From positions 897,109 through 961,108 of the forward strand of contig JAEVLN010000007.1 of the NCBI GenBank assembly GCA_018350325.1: a stretch of DNA of 64,000 nucleotides. Reading direction: 5' to 3'. Below, piece by piece: positions 1-11,621 of the stretch. The stretch comes from Globodera rostochiensis. Lineage: Eukaryota; Nematoda; Chromadorea; Rhabditida; Heteroderidae. The stretch's first letter is position 1. Every line of letters begins with the position of its first letter. The notes below the pieces were generated by a model. That model saw only the letters and a program-made list of their open reading frames with translations. It did not search any database and was not told the DNA's origin. A program made the position numbers and the translations under genes.

Positions 1-3000
1 TGTTAATTCACTATCAACCCTTGAGGCGACCCATCCAATTTTGGCATTTGTCTTAGATTTGAATTTATCAAGGATTTCTAAAATCTGTTTAAGCCATTGT
101 TTGCATTGGAAATATGTCGCGTTGATTGTGACCATGTCCTTCATAATGAAGGCGCTAATTGGATTTTCATGCATCATAATTTCCCGATATTGGTTTTCCA
201 TTGCAAGCAACTCGTACTGCGCCGCGTCTACAGAAGGAAAATATTACGATCAAAATTTAAGAAGTCCATACCGATGATACCGTACTACCGTACCACCCAC
301 GCCCGATGATACCGTAACACCCACGCCCAATGATACCGTACCACCCACGCCCGATGATACCGTAACATCCACGCCCAATGATACCGTACCACCCACGTCC
401 GATGATACCGTACTAGCCACGCCCGATGATACCGTACCACCCACGCCCGATGAGACCCTACCACCCACTTAAACACTTTTTACCCGCCCAACTCGGGTAG
501 TTATCGAGTACTCGCCCGATTCGGGTTACCCGTTCAATCCCTAATTCACTAACCTTCTTCATTTTCTTTTTCTTCATCACATTCATCCTGTAGAATATTT
601 GAACTTTGTCCATCCGGTGCAAAAGAATTTTTATAATTTGGAATTGTTTCCATACTAATTCCAATACTCGCTGCTCTCGCTTTGCATATGGAATGGTCTG
701 AAATGAATTTATTATATTAATCAAACCCGAAGTTTTTGTTGTTGTTGTTGTCAAAAACTATAAAATTTTAATTTTTTTTTTTGTTTTATTGCAAAATTTC
801 GCACTTTTCAATTGCTCTCGAAATTTTTGTGATTTATTGATCAACTCAATCACAATCTGTGGGTGCTGTTTGATCGGCTCATTATCATTATATTTTTGGG
901 TTTTAAAGATTTTTGCACTATTAATTGAATTGGCGTCAATGTTCATAAGTATATCAACACATTGCTCAGTGACAATTGCGTCCAACTTGATTTCGAGCTC
1001 AACCAATTTATTGTCTAGTTCGACCTTTTTGTCTGATGAAATTTGTTTGTCTCGCAGGTGCTTTAGCCTATTAAAAAATAACAATTTAATTAAATATTAA
1101 AAAAAAGTTTAAGAATTTAATAGGCCGTTGATTTGATCTTTAGTATAACTTATGATACATTTGGTAAAAAGGCAATGTATTGAGAATGACTCTAGCTTGA
1201 TTTGATTCAAGCAAACTGCTTTGAACATTCAAAAATTTGATGTAATTTCGCATTTGAAGTTCTTCAATCTGATCATCTGTTAGCTCTAAAAATGTTTTTA
1301 TTGTTTAAATGAATAACAATTTTGTAATTAATAAAACTTTATTTCCGAAATAATTTTTTAAAAATTGGATACTTACTTATAATAAATTGTAGAAACATAA
1401 AAAATTAGTTCATTTACAGTTGTAAGAAAGAGGTTTTTAGAATGAATTAAATGATTTTTATAACGTTTTTAGCACCTAATGAGCGTTTGTAGAAGTTTTG
1501 TTGCACTTAAAAATCCTTACAAATCAAAACAAATTAAAAAACAATTTTTCTTTTTATCAAATTTCACAAAACCCACCCACCTTCTCTGATCATCGATAGC
1601 AGGGCTGGATATTTTTTGGTCAATTTATCAAAAATTTTTTTGCCATTTTCGGTGTTTGACACAAAAAATGAGTGCAAACTCGATTTTGTGCCCTTTGACA
1701 ACATCAACGAATCTTTCAAAAGTGAACTGAACACATTAATGGACTGATTAAATCTGATCACGTTTTTTGCATGTTCCTCCAACAAATCGTCCCATGCCAT
1801 CTCCAAAGTTTGAACGGATGGCATCAATTTTTCTTTAAAATTGAGCACGATTTTTTTGTTATCCGACAAAATTGGAATTTGCTCATCAGGCGTCAGGCCT
1901 GGAATATCATTGAAAATCGTCACCAAATTTTGATAAAAAACATAAATATTTGTCAACATATTGAAGCCATTTTTTTGTATTTCATCATTTAAATTTAATA
2001 GCAATATTTGATTCCACAACATTTCAATTGTTTTTCTTGTTTTGACTTTTAGTGATTTCCACATTTTATACATTTTGCTAAAAATTAGCATAATTCTGCC
2101 AAAAACAATGCGAACTGTCACTGTTGTTGTGGCAAATATTGAAATTGCTTCATCTTCTGACAAAATTTTGGTATAATCCGTTACTAACATATTATCGTCA
2201 ATACATTCTAAATTCGTTTTATGCTTTAAAACAATTTAAATAATAAGTTTTAGAATTAAAATTTAAATTTGTAGGGTCACCAAAGGCTATTTCAAACGGT
2301 CGAATAAATTCCAGAGACGGCAACAAAAAGGGGCCAATTAATTCTTTGATTTTTGTTTTAAATTTCAAAATTATTTCAATATTTTCGGTATAATTTATTC
2401 GTAAACGTCGCAGCTGGTATGCAAAATTCGTCTCATTTTCCATTTTTTTCTGGTCAAAAAACTCCAAAAATGTCCTTAAAATTTAATTATGAATGCTTGT
2501 TTAACGTTTAAAATTATATTTAATTATGTAAAAACAAATTTTATTGTTCTTCTTTATAATTTAATCTTTAATTAAAGATTATAAGCGGTGGATTTAATAT
2601 AATTATTAAAAATCATTTTTAAAAATCGAAATTTTTAAAGTATTTTTTATCAGGTGCAATTAAATGGGGCTTAAATTGAGAGTTGAAAAATTAGATAATT
2701 AATTTATTCCAATTTTGAAAACAATTCCATTAACCAAAATTGTTAATTAGCACTACAAAACAACAACAAAAAATGGTACCGAGTATTGTATTCATGACCA
2801 ATTCCAACTTTTATCCATTTGTTTCTTTTGTTTTTTTGTTGTAATAAAAAAACAATTGCGCTATAATTTGCTAGTGCCAAATCTCGATTATAAATTCGAT
2901 TGTTTTTTATATTTTCTTCACATTCAAAGCCATTTAAATTAATTTTATCGCGAATTTTTGCAAAATCTTTTATTTCTTTTTGATTTTTATGATTTTCAAC

Positions 3001-3501
3001 TAAATTTATTTGCCAAATTTATTTGCAAAAAGTTATTTGAAAAAATGCTTGCCATAAATATCGCCCAACTCGCGCCAAAATTTCCACAAATTACACATAT
3101 TTACAAGTGAAACTTCCGTTGCCGTTGAAAATTTTTTTGTTATTTCTTTTAAATTTTTAGCATTTTTATTATTCAAAATTTTTGCAGTTTTTTTTGTATT
3201 CTTTATTTCATTAACATTTAACATTTCCTTTATATTACTGTACAGAATGGCCGCGTCCAGAGTCGATTTTAAATTTTGATCCAATTCAGCATCAAAATTT
3301 CCAGCAAAATTATCATTTTCCGACGTCGAAAGATTCAACAATTTTGAATAAAGTTGGTCAAAATTCGCAAAAACATTTTCTGAAACATTAATTAATTTTT
3401 AAAATGTTTAACGTTTAATTATTTTTTAATTTACCTAAATCAACCGCCTTAGTACGCCATATGCACGAAATAGCGAAAATATATGCAAAAAAAGAGAGCA
3501 T
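1..3501 (-). CDS. Gene A: multi-exon secreted helical protein, unknown family, 3' end outside window
   Basis: I do not recognise the family. The gene starts at an ATG at 3501 with a hydrophobic 20-residue signal-peptide-like start (MLSFFAYIFAISCIW), then a GT donor at 3434. Coding exons, seen as open reading frames bounded by TTTCAG/TTTTAG acceptors, lie near 3379-3033, 3003-2757, 2476-2219, 2190-1576, 1285-1150, 1075-770, 756-490 and 229-1. The 1285-1150 exon is short; its phase fits both neighbours (G+AG, AA+G). The predicted protein is lysine/asparagine-rich and helical, with scattered Trp and Cys and no transmembrane segment after the signal. Spacing of exons and motif flavour resemble gene B in the 32-40 kb palindrome, so I infer a paralogous family. 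A 24-bp minisatellite separates the last two exons. Several boundaries are approximate, and some exons could belong to a neighbouring gene. Confidence 0.55.
272..468. repeat. 24-bp minisatellite, about 8 copies
   Basis: The unit reads gatgataccgtaccaccc followed by acgccc, with variants at two or three positions (cca/aca/cta; cgat/caat). Open reading frames across it on the minus strand are low-complexity by-products. It lies between two coding exons of gene A, so it is probably intronic. Confidence 0.9.
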
Positions 3502-4227
3502 ATTTTATTATAAATCCTTTAATTTGAAAAAAGCATAAATATTAAATAACTAATTTTATTAATATAAATAAAGCTGATAAATTTTTAAAAGTAAATGATA
3601 CTAATATATTGCATTCGTTAATATGCACAAATCAATTTCCGATTTTATGCCACATATTATATAAATATTGATTTAAAATAATATTTAAATACAAAATATT
3701 TCTATCTTAATAAAAAATGATCTGTAAAAACGAAAATACTTTTAAAATTGTAGAGGTAAATTAATTTTTCGTTATATAATGAAGTAAATGATTAGTTTTA
3801 TAAGGTCTTTAAATGATAAACAATTGAGATGATTGGACCCTTTTCAAATCAAATTTTATTTTGATGTCAAATATAAAATTATATAATTTTTCAAAACAAT
3901 GTAAATTTATTTATCCAATTTAATAAATTACTATCTAGTAGGGTAGAGCGATATCGGGATTTTATGGGAAAATTGGGCTTTCAAACAGCGAGATTATCCC
4001 TCCCGATCCCGACCAGGATCTGGATCCCGCTCCACTTTTGTTTGTGTTCCCTAATTGTTCGAGATTGATTTTATTTATTAATTTTTATTGCTTTTTACAA
4101 TTAATGCATTTATTGACGTATCATTCGGATTAAAAATGAATAATTTTGCCATTCAAAAAGAATGTTGGCGATGGGTATTTTGGCAATGTCCTGTCGCTGA
4201 ATTGTCCATTTCTGCATATTCTCTTTC
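3502..4227. other. Intergenic, no gene seen
   Basis: AT-rich sequence upstream of gene A. From about 3940 it turns into GC-richer repeat-like sequence with gatcccg motifs, similar to short cccgatcccg blocks near 4540-4610 and 4715-4755, probably fragments of a small transposon. I see no coding exon. Confidence 0.5.
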
Positions 4228-5091
4228 GTGTCCCGACATTTGTACCCAGACATTTGTGGCTCAGACATTTGCGGCCACAGCCAAAATAAGACATTTGCGG
4301 CTGGACACTTGCGACCAGACATTTGCACCCCAGACATTTGCGGCCAAAATGTGAAGATATTTTATATCCCTTTTTCAGACATTTGCGGCCCCAGCCAAAA
4401 TAAGACATTTGCGGCTCGACATTTCGCCAATTTTCCAATATTTTTAAATAACCAAATCAACTAAAGTCAAATTTATGCATTTGACGTGTCAAGTAGAGAC
4501 CGGAATTTTGAAATGACCGGTTGAAAAGTCCCGTTAATGCCGATCCCGGTTTTTGAAACTCGAAAGCCCGACCCCGGCTTTCATGCTCCCAAAAATCCCG
4601 GCCCGGCCTATTCTAGTTGCAATTAGTCTTGGATAAATAGGAGCTTATAAATGATACTAACGATTTGGTCCAGTGGGAAAAGTGTTTTGATTTTTTTGGT
4701 AATATTAAAAAATCCCGCAGCGGGATCCCGCAAATGCGATTTTGCCACACTCTAATCTAAATGCATTACAGCATCTTCTCGCTGACTAAGAATTCAAGAT
4801 TGGAGATGTCAGAGAGCAAAGCTCTTGTTGGGCTTGAGCAAGGCAAATGCATAAATTTGACTTTAGTTGATTTGGTTATTTAAAAATATTGGAAAATTGG
4901 CGAAATGTCGAGCCGCAAATGTCTTATTTTGGCTGGGGCCGCAAAAGTCGGGCCGCAAATGTCTGAGCCGCAAATGTCTGAGCCGCAAATGTCTGAGCCG
5001 CAAATGTCTGAGCCGCAAATGTCTGAGCCGCAAATGTCTGAGCCGCAAATGTCTGAGCCGCAAATGTCTGGGGTGCAAATGTCGGGTAATC
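4228..5091. mobile_element. MULE-like fold-back element with 9-bp target duplication
   Basis: Both flanks carry TTCTCTTTC (4219-4227 and 5092-5100), a 9-bp direct repeat as expected for Mutator-like elements. The two ends are inverted copies of CCCGACATTTG followed by arrays of the cagacatttgcggc motif. Long inner arms (about 4375-4490 and 4840-4950) are also inverted copies of each other. There is no transposase, so it is non-autonomous. The middle holds GC-rich debris. The slightly unequal ends (GTGTCCCGAC against GATTACCCGAC) lower confidence. Confidence 0.6.
4946..5085. repeat. 15-bp tandem repeat (agccgcaaatgtctg)
   Basis: About nine near-perfect copies of a 15-bp unit sit inside the right arm of the fold-back element. 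The left arm holds diverged inverted copies (4230-4420). Because 15 is divisible by three, it produces long spurious repeat-peptide reading frames on both strands. Confidence 0.9.
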
Positions 5092-5650
5092 TTCTCTTTC
5101 ATAGTTGTGGCGATTTTTGAAAACCCAAAAAATACCCGCCCGGGTCCAAGCCGTTTATCCGATCAAGTCCAAATTTCCTTGAAATTCTCTTGCGCCGTCA
5201 GGCTATAGCAGGGTTTATCGTAGAGTAATCGTAAATATCTATTTTATAGCCATATCGTATCGTATCGCATTTTCGCTAAAATCACGCGTATCATAATTTT
5301 TGACATGACCTGGACCCCAGATTTGGGAGGGGGTCGGCGGTGTCGATCAGGGCTACCGCGGGTGACCCGAAACCCGATGAGCCGAAACCCGGCTTTTTTT
5401 CAACCCGAAGACCCTTTTTCTCTTTCTTGCCCTTTTTTGAATTTGTTTTCAAAAAGTAAAATTTTTTTCGTGTGTTTCTCCGTCGTTTTTACTCAATCTA
5501 TCAATGTGAATGAATTTATGCTTTTAGGAAAGCGTTTGCCAACAACATTATAAATCAATAAAACATCGATAAAATGTAATTTCAATTATACAACGGGAGA
5601 AAATAATATAAATCACAACATCCGCTCAAATGATTGTGAAGTGCCGAAGA

Positions 5651-6019
5651 TTAGACAGTTTTTGATCGTGGCTTATCCAATTTTAATTCGGTGGTCTCAA
5701 AAATTGTAGTTTTTGATCGTTTCTTATCCTTCATAGGCACCGCTGAATGGTCTATTATATCTAAAAACATGAAAATGTATTTTATTTTTAAATTAATATT
5801 CATAAGCGTTGGACCCTTTGCCAAGAAATCGTCCCCATTTTTACCTTTTGTGATTGCAAAACCATCGTACATTAGCTTGGGTGGTTTAGTGAATTCGTCA
5901 GCGGATGACGAAGCTGATGATGAACTCCGCGCCCCATTATTGCAAAATATACATCCTGACCAAATTTCGTGGATCAGCACCACAAAAACGATGCAAACGA
6001 CGGTCAAAGTGATATTCAT
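5651..6019 (-). CDS. Small secreted protein with GCxxC after the signal peptide
   Basis: This 122-residue reading frame begins with a clear signal peptide (MNITLTVVCIVFVVLIHEIW) followed by SGCIFC, a serine-rich linker and a lysine-rich tail. I do not recognise a family. The start is the first ATG and is directly followed by the hydrophobic core. A possible short intron (GTCCAACG to TTTTTAG, about 5817-5758) lies in the middle, so the real protein may be shorter. The GCxxC just after the signal cleavage region is also seen in the protein at 13102 (AGCFDC), which suggests two members of a loosely related secreted family. It stands alone between repeats. Confidence 0.55.
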   Translation of the reverse strand: MNITLTVVCIVFVVLIHEIWSGCIFCNNGARSSSSASSSADEFTKPPKLMYDGFAITKGKNGDDFLAKGPTLMNINLKIKYIFMFLDIIDHSAVPMKDKKRSKTTIFETTELKLDKPRSKTV

Positions 6020-6499
6020 TTTTTTAATAAAATGTAAAATAATAAATAAATGTCTTAGTTTTGGGTTTATGAATTAGGTATGCCTTTTTTTAAATAAAAA
6101 AATTATAATTGAATCACATAAAAAATCAACAATTCAAAAAAATTACAAATGCACAAATTTTCAGAAATGTCGATTTAAATAATGAGTGATATATACATAG
6201 ATAACATGAAAACAAAAATATAATAATGAAAATTTATTGATTGGCACTTTATTTTTTAGCAGAGCTTATGTTGGCTATTCCCACTTTTTTCTTCCTTCAA
6301 CAATTCAGGTTTAGAGAAAAGGCATTTAAATAAAATTGGGAAATTATTCATTTTAAGCTTTAATCGTATTTTTGTGCAAGTTTTCAAAATTTATTTATTT
6401 ATTTTTAAAATTAAAAGGAGGGGGTGGTTTGGCATTTTACTAGACGCAAGTTTAAAAATTTAAACAAGATTTTAATATAAAAAAATTAACGCTAGGACA

Positions 6500-7545
6500 A
6501 AAGGCCAGGCTAACCAGGCCGAAAACGGACAAAATTCATGACTATTAAAACACAAAAACACGTAACTTAATTGGTTTTAGTTCAATTTAACAAATGAAAC
6601 ACAAAAACTCGGAATAGATTGTGTTTTAGTTTTTTTTAAACACAAAACCTCAAACTAATTGTGTTTTGGTTCAATTTATAAAAAAAACACAACGGAATTG
6701 CTTGTTTTAGCACAATTTACAATTAAAATACAAAAACGTGGAATTGATTGTGTTTTAATCCAATTTTACAATTAAATCAAAAAACATGGAATTGTGTTTT
6801 GTTCTATTTTACAATTAAAATACAAAACCCGCAGTCTAATTGTGTTTTGGTTTAACATCTCACCTCCTTCATAAAGATCCAAAAACCCCAAAATAGGTCA
6901 AATTCTTGGAATTGTAAAATCTCGCAAATTTACTTTGCGAATTCATAAACTACCGTATTTTTCCTATTAGTAGCCCCGGGGCTTCTATTTTTCAACACCC
7001 CCTCGAGGGGGGTACAATTAGAGAGGGGGCTTCAAATGGAGAGGGGGCTACTATTTTTCAACTAGAATTTTTTGAAATTGTTTACCTAGATTGGTAATTC
7101 GAATTTTCATAACAATATTTTATTTGAACAAAATTCATAATTCCACTGATCCGTCACTAACAAATCCATTTTCTTCGTCTTGCTCCACGTCAACTTCCTC
7201 AAAAAGTCCTGCAATGCCCTCCGCCAAAAAGTCAAACTCGGCCATTTCGCGTGACTACAGTACCCCCCTACTGAGGGATGTCGGCAAAAATTTTTCACCC
7301 CAAATTAAGCAATTTAGCGTTTTGTATTTTAATTGCTAAAACAAGCAATTCCGTTGTGATTTTTTATAAATTGAACCAAAACCTAATTAGTTTGCGGTTT
7401 TGTGTTTCAATTGCTAAATTCAGCGTTTTGTATTTTAAATTGTAAAATTGAACAAACACAATAAGCAGGTTTGTATTTTAATTGAAAATAGAACCAAAAC
7501 ACAAACAATGTATTTTAATTGTAAAATTGAGTTAAACAGTCTGCT
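6500..7545. mobile_element. Fold-back repeat region with cacaaaa / ttttgtg arms
   Basis: Left part (about 6530-6860) has several degenerate copies of a motif with cacaaaa and ttgtgttttggttcaattt. The right part (about 7310-7540) carries the same words in inverted orientation. Between them is a GC-rich block at 6951-7065. The right edge coincides with the truncated end of the Srd copy at 7541, so insertion of this element may have cut that gene. No transposase is visible and termini are not defined. Confidence 0.4.
6951..7065. repeat. Dispersed GC-rich MITE-like repeat (taccgtatttt..gagaggggg)
   Basis: It begins with accgtatttttcctatt and contains gagagggggcttcaaatgga. Related copies occur at 10585-10800, 30140-30375, 42230-42440 and a partial one at 50806-50840. 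The copies in the palindrome show taccgtatttcctata at one end and its complement at the other, so this is likely a miniature inverted-repeat element. No reading frame is meaningful in it. Confidence 0.55.
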
Positions 7546-8912
7546 GCTGGCTGCGGTTATTCATGTTGTGACAAACGATTAATCCAAAGAAATGTTTGAT
7601 TTTTTTCCCTAAAATTAATTAAAATTACTTTAACATTGACAAAAAAATCAAGCAAATTTATCATTACCAAAAGCTTTTGTGTCGGAAATGATGGCATGGC
7701 GATAATAATGAATGATGCAAATTGAAATAATCGGATTTAAAGCCGACGGCAAATACATTGGAATTGTCGAAAACAAATTGTAATATTGGAGCCAATTCCA
7801 TCCGTTTGTGTCAATTTTGAACAAAAGCAGCGCGACAAGAAACAACACAGACAAATAAATAATGAGCGGCATCGATGCCTAATAAAATATTATTATTTTT
7901 TAAATTTTATTTTTAAATTTTTTAAATTTGCCTGCACGATAAGGTTTCGAGAAATTTGTTTGTTCATTTCGTTCATCTTTTTAGCTGTCTCAGAAGATGC
8001 CCTTAATTAAAATGACTTTTAATTTGTGTACTTTTTGCAATATTTAAATTGTTTAATTTCAAAATAATAATATACCCACCCCATTTTTGTTGTTTTCCAA
8101 AAATTTTTGAATCAAAAATACCAATGTGAACATAATGAAGTACGCTAAGGTGCACACTGTGATGACATAATACAATCCAAAGGTTTGTCTCGGGTCCTTA
8201 AAATTTAATTAAAAAAACAAAAATATATAAAATAATATATACCTAACAATAAATACATTTAAAAATAATTTTTACATTAAAAGAATATCCGGCGAGCACA
8301 ATTTGTTCAGAGAGATCTATTCCAAGCATTTGCGCCACAGAACTGTCGTCCATAATTGCGTGCTCGGCCATCGGATAATAACAAATAAACAAATTGACAC
8401 AATATGCGAACGGAAACAAAAGCATCAAACAAAGCAGCAAAAAATATTTAAATGTTGAAACATTTATGTTGCTAAAATTTTTTTAAATTTTAAAATTTAA
8501 TTTTTTAATTAAATAAATTTATTAAATCCAACCGGACCAGCACAAGATAGCGAAAAATGAATTGTGACACATAGCCAAACATGGAGACGTACACCAGAAA
8601 CACCAAGCAAACAAAGTCCAACAAATTCCAAATGCGATTTTCCACCCCTTCGAATGTGATCATACCGTATACAATTGCTTCCGTTTCGCCTTTGTTTTTT
8701 AAAGATTCTTGTTAATCATTAAAAAATAATAGTTTTAAATTAAATTTTATCAAATTTAATGTTTTTATATTTTTTACTTTGCTGTAAATTCGCATTGGTT
8801 TGGGAGTGTGCCGAACAATCAGCCGGATCATTATTCCATTAAACAGAATGCCAAGCCCAAATGCCGTCCAAGAAAAAGCGTTTACAATTAAACGAACAAT
8901 GGAGGTTGTCAT
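7541..8912 (-). pseudogene. Srd-like chemoreceptor, decayed copy 1
   Basis: This is homologous to the intact gene at 22158-23737. Exon 1 (8912-8778) is present, but a single deletion of about 178 bp removes the end of intron 1, all of exon 2 and the first bases of exon 3, joining intron sequence directly to caaaggcgaaacgg near 8690. Exons 4-7 are recognisable, including the GC donor intron near 7930-7880. In the last exon a small deletion shifts the frame, and homology stops at 7541, where repeat DNA begins. Without exon 2 it would lack a transmembrane segment, so I call it a pseudogene. Confidence 0.85.
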
Positions 8913-8929
8913 GTATTTACCGAATTATG

Positions 8930-9720
8930 AACCCGTAGCCAGAAATTTTTTTCGGAGCGGGAAGGGGAAGTTGATTTTTTTGAGGTGTCTTTGTAAAAGC
9001 AATAGAAATAATTAAAATTTGAGAAAAAGTCAATAATTGCGTAAAAGTTGGCTAACAAAATGATATTTAGTTAAACTCGAAAGTATTAATAGGCGCTTGA
9101 GTAAACAATAGGGTGGACAGTACCGGTTAAAAACCGGGACCACCGGTTTTTGGTTAACCGCGTTTTCAGAGACCCAGTTTTCATAACTGGTTTTTTCTGT
9201 TTTTGGTAACCTACTTCCTTTTTACTTTATCCAACCAAAAGCATGCATACCCAGCGTTATGCGCAAAAAAAAGTCGGGCGCTTCCAAGAGAAGATGGTCT
9301 TAAACCAATAAAAGAAGGATTATTTATACAATGCATGCGCTGGGTTTAAATGTAAACTCCGCCTCAAGAAAATCATCAAAGATTGTCGGAGATGTTATGG
9401 GAAAGTATCATTTGGTGAAAACCTTAAATATTCTCTTTTTTAACGCATTCAACTGTCGGTGCAGTTGCATAACATTGGATACTGATCAAAAAAGAAAACT
9501 GCACTAACTAGATCAGACACCTCCTTCATAGAGATCCGGAAACCCCAAAATATATTTTCTATTAATAGAATATTAAGAATTAATGTGGAATTTTGACAAA
9601 AAAAACAACAACAAAGCGGCGCATCGCCTCCGTAACTGGCATCCCTGCCTCCGATTCTTCGGCTCCGAACTTTATTTAAAAACAAGAAAATATCCCAAAA
9701 CAAATTTTTGTAAATTTACA
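8930..9720. other. Intergenic repeat debris
   Basis: No gene seen. A block of accgg/ccggtt words at 9117-9180 resembles similar blocks at 25300-25430 and 36560-36610, suggesting fragments of one repeat family. The rest is AT-rich and unassigned. Confidence 0.4.
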
Positions 9721-9723
9721 TCG

Positions 9724-10940
9724 GTGCAATATAAGAATCCGAAAAATTTTTTGTTGTGCAACCATTCCCAGAAGAGTTACAGACCCGGGACGAAGTGTCT
9801 TTTGACTGGGGACTCAGTTGTCCAATGAAAAAAAAAAGGGAAAAATCACTCATATTGTCTTTCAAAACTAGGAATTAGTTAATAGAAAACCGAATTGAGA
9901 AGTCGTTTTTCCTTAATTTTCAAATTATTTACATAAATTGAAATTTTATATTATTTTTCTTAACCAAAATAAATTTTTGTAATAACAAAAAGCATGTGGA
10001 ATTTGAATTTTGATAAAATTTGGATTAGGAAGCGTATTAGAGAATGGTCAAATCAAGAGCAACCGCTTATCAAGTCTCTAACGTTTTCCATATTTTGATT
10101 CCCTACAAAATAATTTTATTAAAAATTAAGAAATAAGGGATCGGAAAGTTGCACTCATGACAACCAATCCCCATGCAAAGAGAGCAGTTTTGCTCTTGCT
10201 TTTACCATTCTCTGATGTTCTGACTATCCTATTTTAAAGCATCGATTTGTTTCCTTAATTGAATGGGATTTGATGAGGTTGACGATTTCGAAATTTTTGC
10301 CGATTCTTCGTCACTTTTTTTTTTGTAAATGCTGAATTTTTAACATAAACAGTAATGGCAAAAATACAACCTTATTTGTTAGAAGGGAGAGGTGGGCGAA
10401 AATTGATCGGTGTCATGTGGTTTGTCTTTTTGCAAGTCGGTTGTTGTGTTGCGGGTTCGAATCCCGGGACTTATTTTTAAAAAACAAATCCCAAGAGCCA
10501 AAATATTAGTGTTATTGTCTTGTTAATTTCCCGCAAAAATTGAAAATTTTCAGTATCGTACTTAATTATTACAACTCACAGCTTGGAAGAGGGAGGGGGT
10601 CACAATTAGAGAGGGGGCTTCAAATAGAGAGGGGGTCACTATTTTTTAAACACCCCTTGAGGGCGGGGGGGGGGTCACAATTTGAGAGGGGGCTTCAAAT
10701 GGAGAGGGGTCACTATTTTTTAAACACCCCTTGAGGGGGGGTCACAATTAGAGAGGGGGCTTCAAATGGAGAGGGGGTTACAAATAGAGAAAATACGGTA
10801 ACTAATTCCTAATTTGAAAGCCAATATGAGTGATTTTCCCATTTTTTAATCAGTGGGCAACTGAGTCCCCACTCAAAAAGACACTTCAGTCCCAGGTCTG
10901 TAACTCTTCATTTCGGATTCTTACATTGCAGACCGAGAGG
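9724..10940. mobile_element. Element with about 160-bp terminal inverted repeats
   Basis: The left arm (about 9724-9890, from gcaatataagaatccg through gttacagacc to aggaattagtt) recurs inverted at about 10800-10935 with roughly 80-90% identity by eye. No transposase reading frame is present, so it is non-autonomous. Inside lie a GGGTTCGAATCCC motif (10455, resembling a tRNA B box) and a GC-rich repeat (10585-10800). I could not define a target-site duplication, so the class is open; a MULE or fold-back element is plausible. Confidence 0.55.
10585..10800. repeat. GC-rich dispersed repeat, internally repeated
   Basis: Three imperfect copies of a segment with acaattagagagggggcttcaa and cactattttttaaacacccc, matching the family at 6951 and 30140. 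It ends in gagaaaatacggta, the inverse of the taccgtattt end seen in other copies. Confidence 0.6.
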
Positions 10941-11336
10941 AGTCGATTGGTATATGTTTTGTTTGATTTTGGCTCTGGCCGCTATGACCGATATTTCCGA
11001 AAAATCCCGCCAATTTTTGTAAATTTCCGGATTTTTCCAAAAAGTCCGGCATTCCTGAGCCAAAAAAGTCCGGAAATCCGGAATCCGGTTACCTCCCTGA
11101 TGTGTGTGTGTATGTATGGGTATTGAATGTGCAGATTATTTATAAAAGTCTGGACTTCATGTTGGGGATTCTTTTTTTCTGGCATTACTATATTATAATT
11201 TTATCCTCTAACCATTGTTCTCACTTTTTACCACTTATTGATTATTGCCTAAATTTGGCAGCACCATTTTCTATACAAAAGGTTGTGCAAATATTTCAAC
11301 CATTTTACGTTTTTAATCAATTGTTGAGGTAAATAT

Positions 11337-11527
11337 AGTAAAGAATAGGCAAAATGTTAGCCCCGGGTGGGACTCGAACCCACGTCCTCCACCCAATCCG
11401 TGGGCAGCTCTTCCAACTGAGCTACCGGGGCGTCCCATTTGCCTTCTTCTTTATGGATGATCTTTTGCCCCCGCCGTAGGCGTTTTAACCGTTCGCTTCC
11501 AACCAGCGGAACACACAAATCCTTACA
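11337..11527. repeat. 191-bp direct repeat, copy 1 (contains tRNA-like sequence)
   Basis: This segment, from agtaaagaataggc to aaatccttaca, recurs apparently without change at 11622-11812, offset 285 bp. The spacer between copies is GC-rich, with the palindromic string atcgatcgat. Confidence 0.9.
11360..11431 (-). tRNA. tRNA-like sequence / tRNA pseudogene, copy 1
   Basis: On the minus strand 72 nt fold as tRNA: 7-bp acceptor stem (GCCCCGG/CCGGGGC), D arm (GCTC/GAGC) with A box TAGCTCAGTTGG, and T arm (GTGGG/CCCAC) with B box GGTTCGAGTCC. The anticodon arm does not form a normal 5-bp stem with a 7-nt loop and U33, so the isotype cannot be assigned. The promoter boxes are intact, so transcription by polymerase III is possible. 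I favour a tRNA pseudogene or tRNA-derived repeat. Confidence 0.6.
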
Positions 11528-11621
11528 GCTCCATCCTCAACGGGACCGGTCCCTCGGTCCATCGATCGATCTCACATCGATCGCTTCGCTGGTGACGGTT
11601 GGGCAACCACCCAGTGCTACC

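Noticed and set aside
3940..4755. A complete hAT element with TAGGGTAGAGCG / GCCACACTCTA ends
   Set aside because: The ends are only loosely inverted and no convincing 8-bp duplication was found; it also overlaps the better-supported MULE-like element.
4863..5208. Repeat-peptide reading frames on both strands (MSEPQ-like, RHLRL-like)
   Set aside because: They are by-products of a 15-bp tandem repeat, which stays open in several frames.
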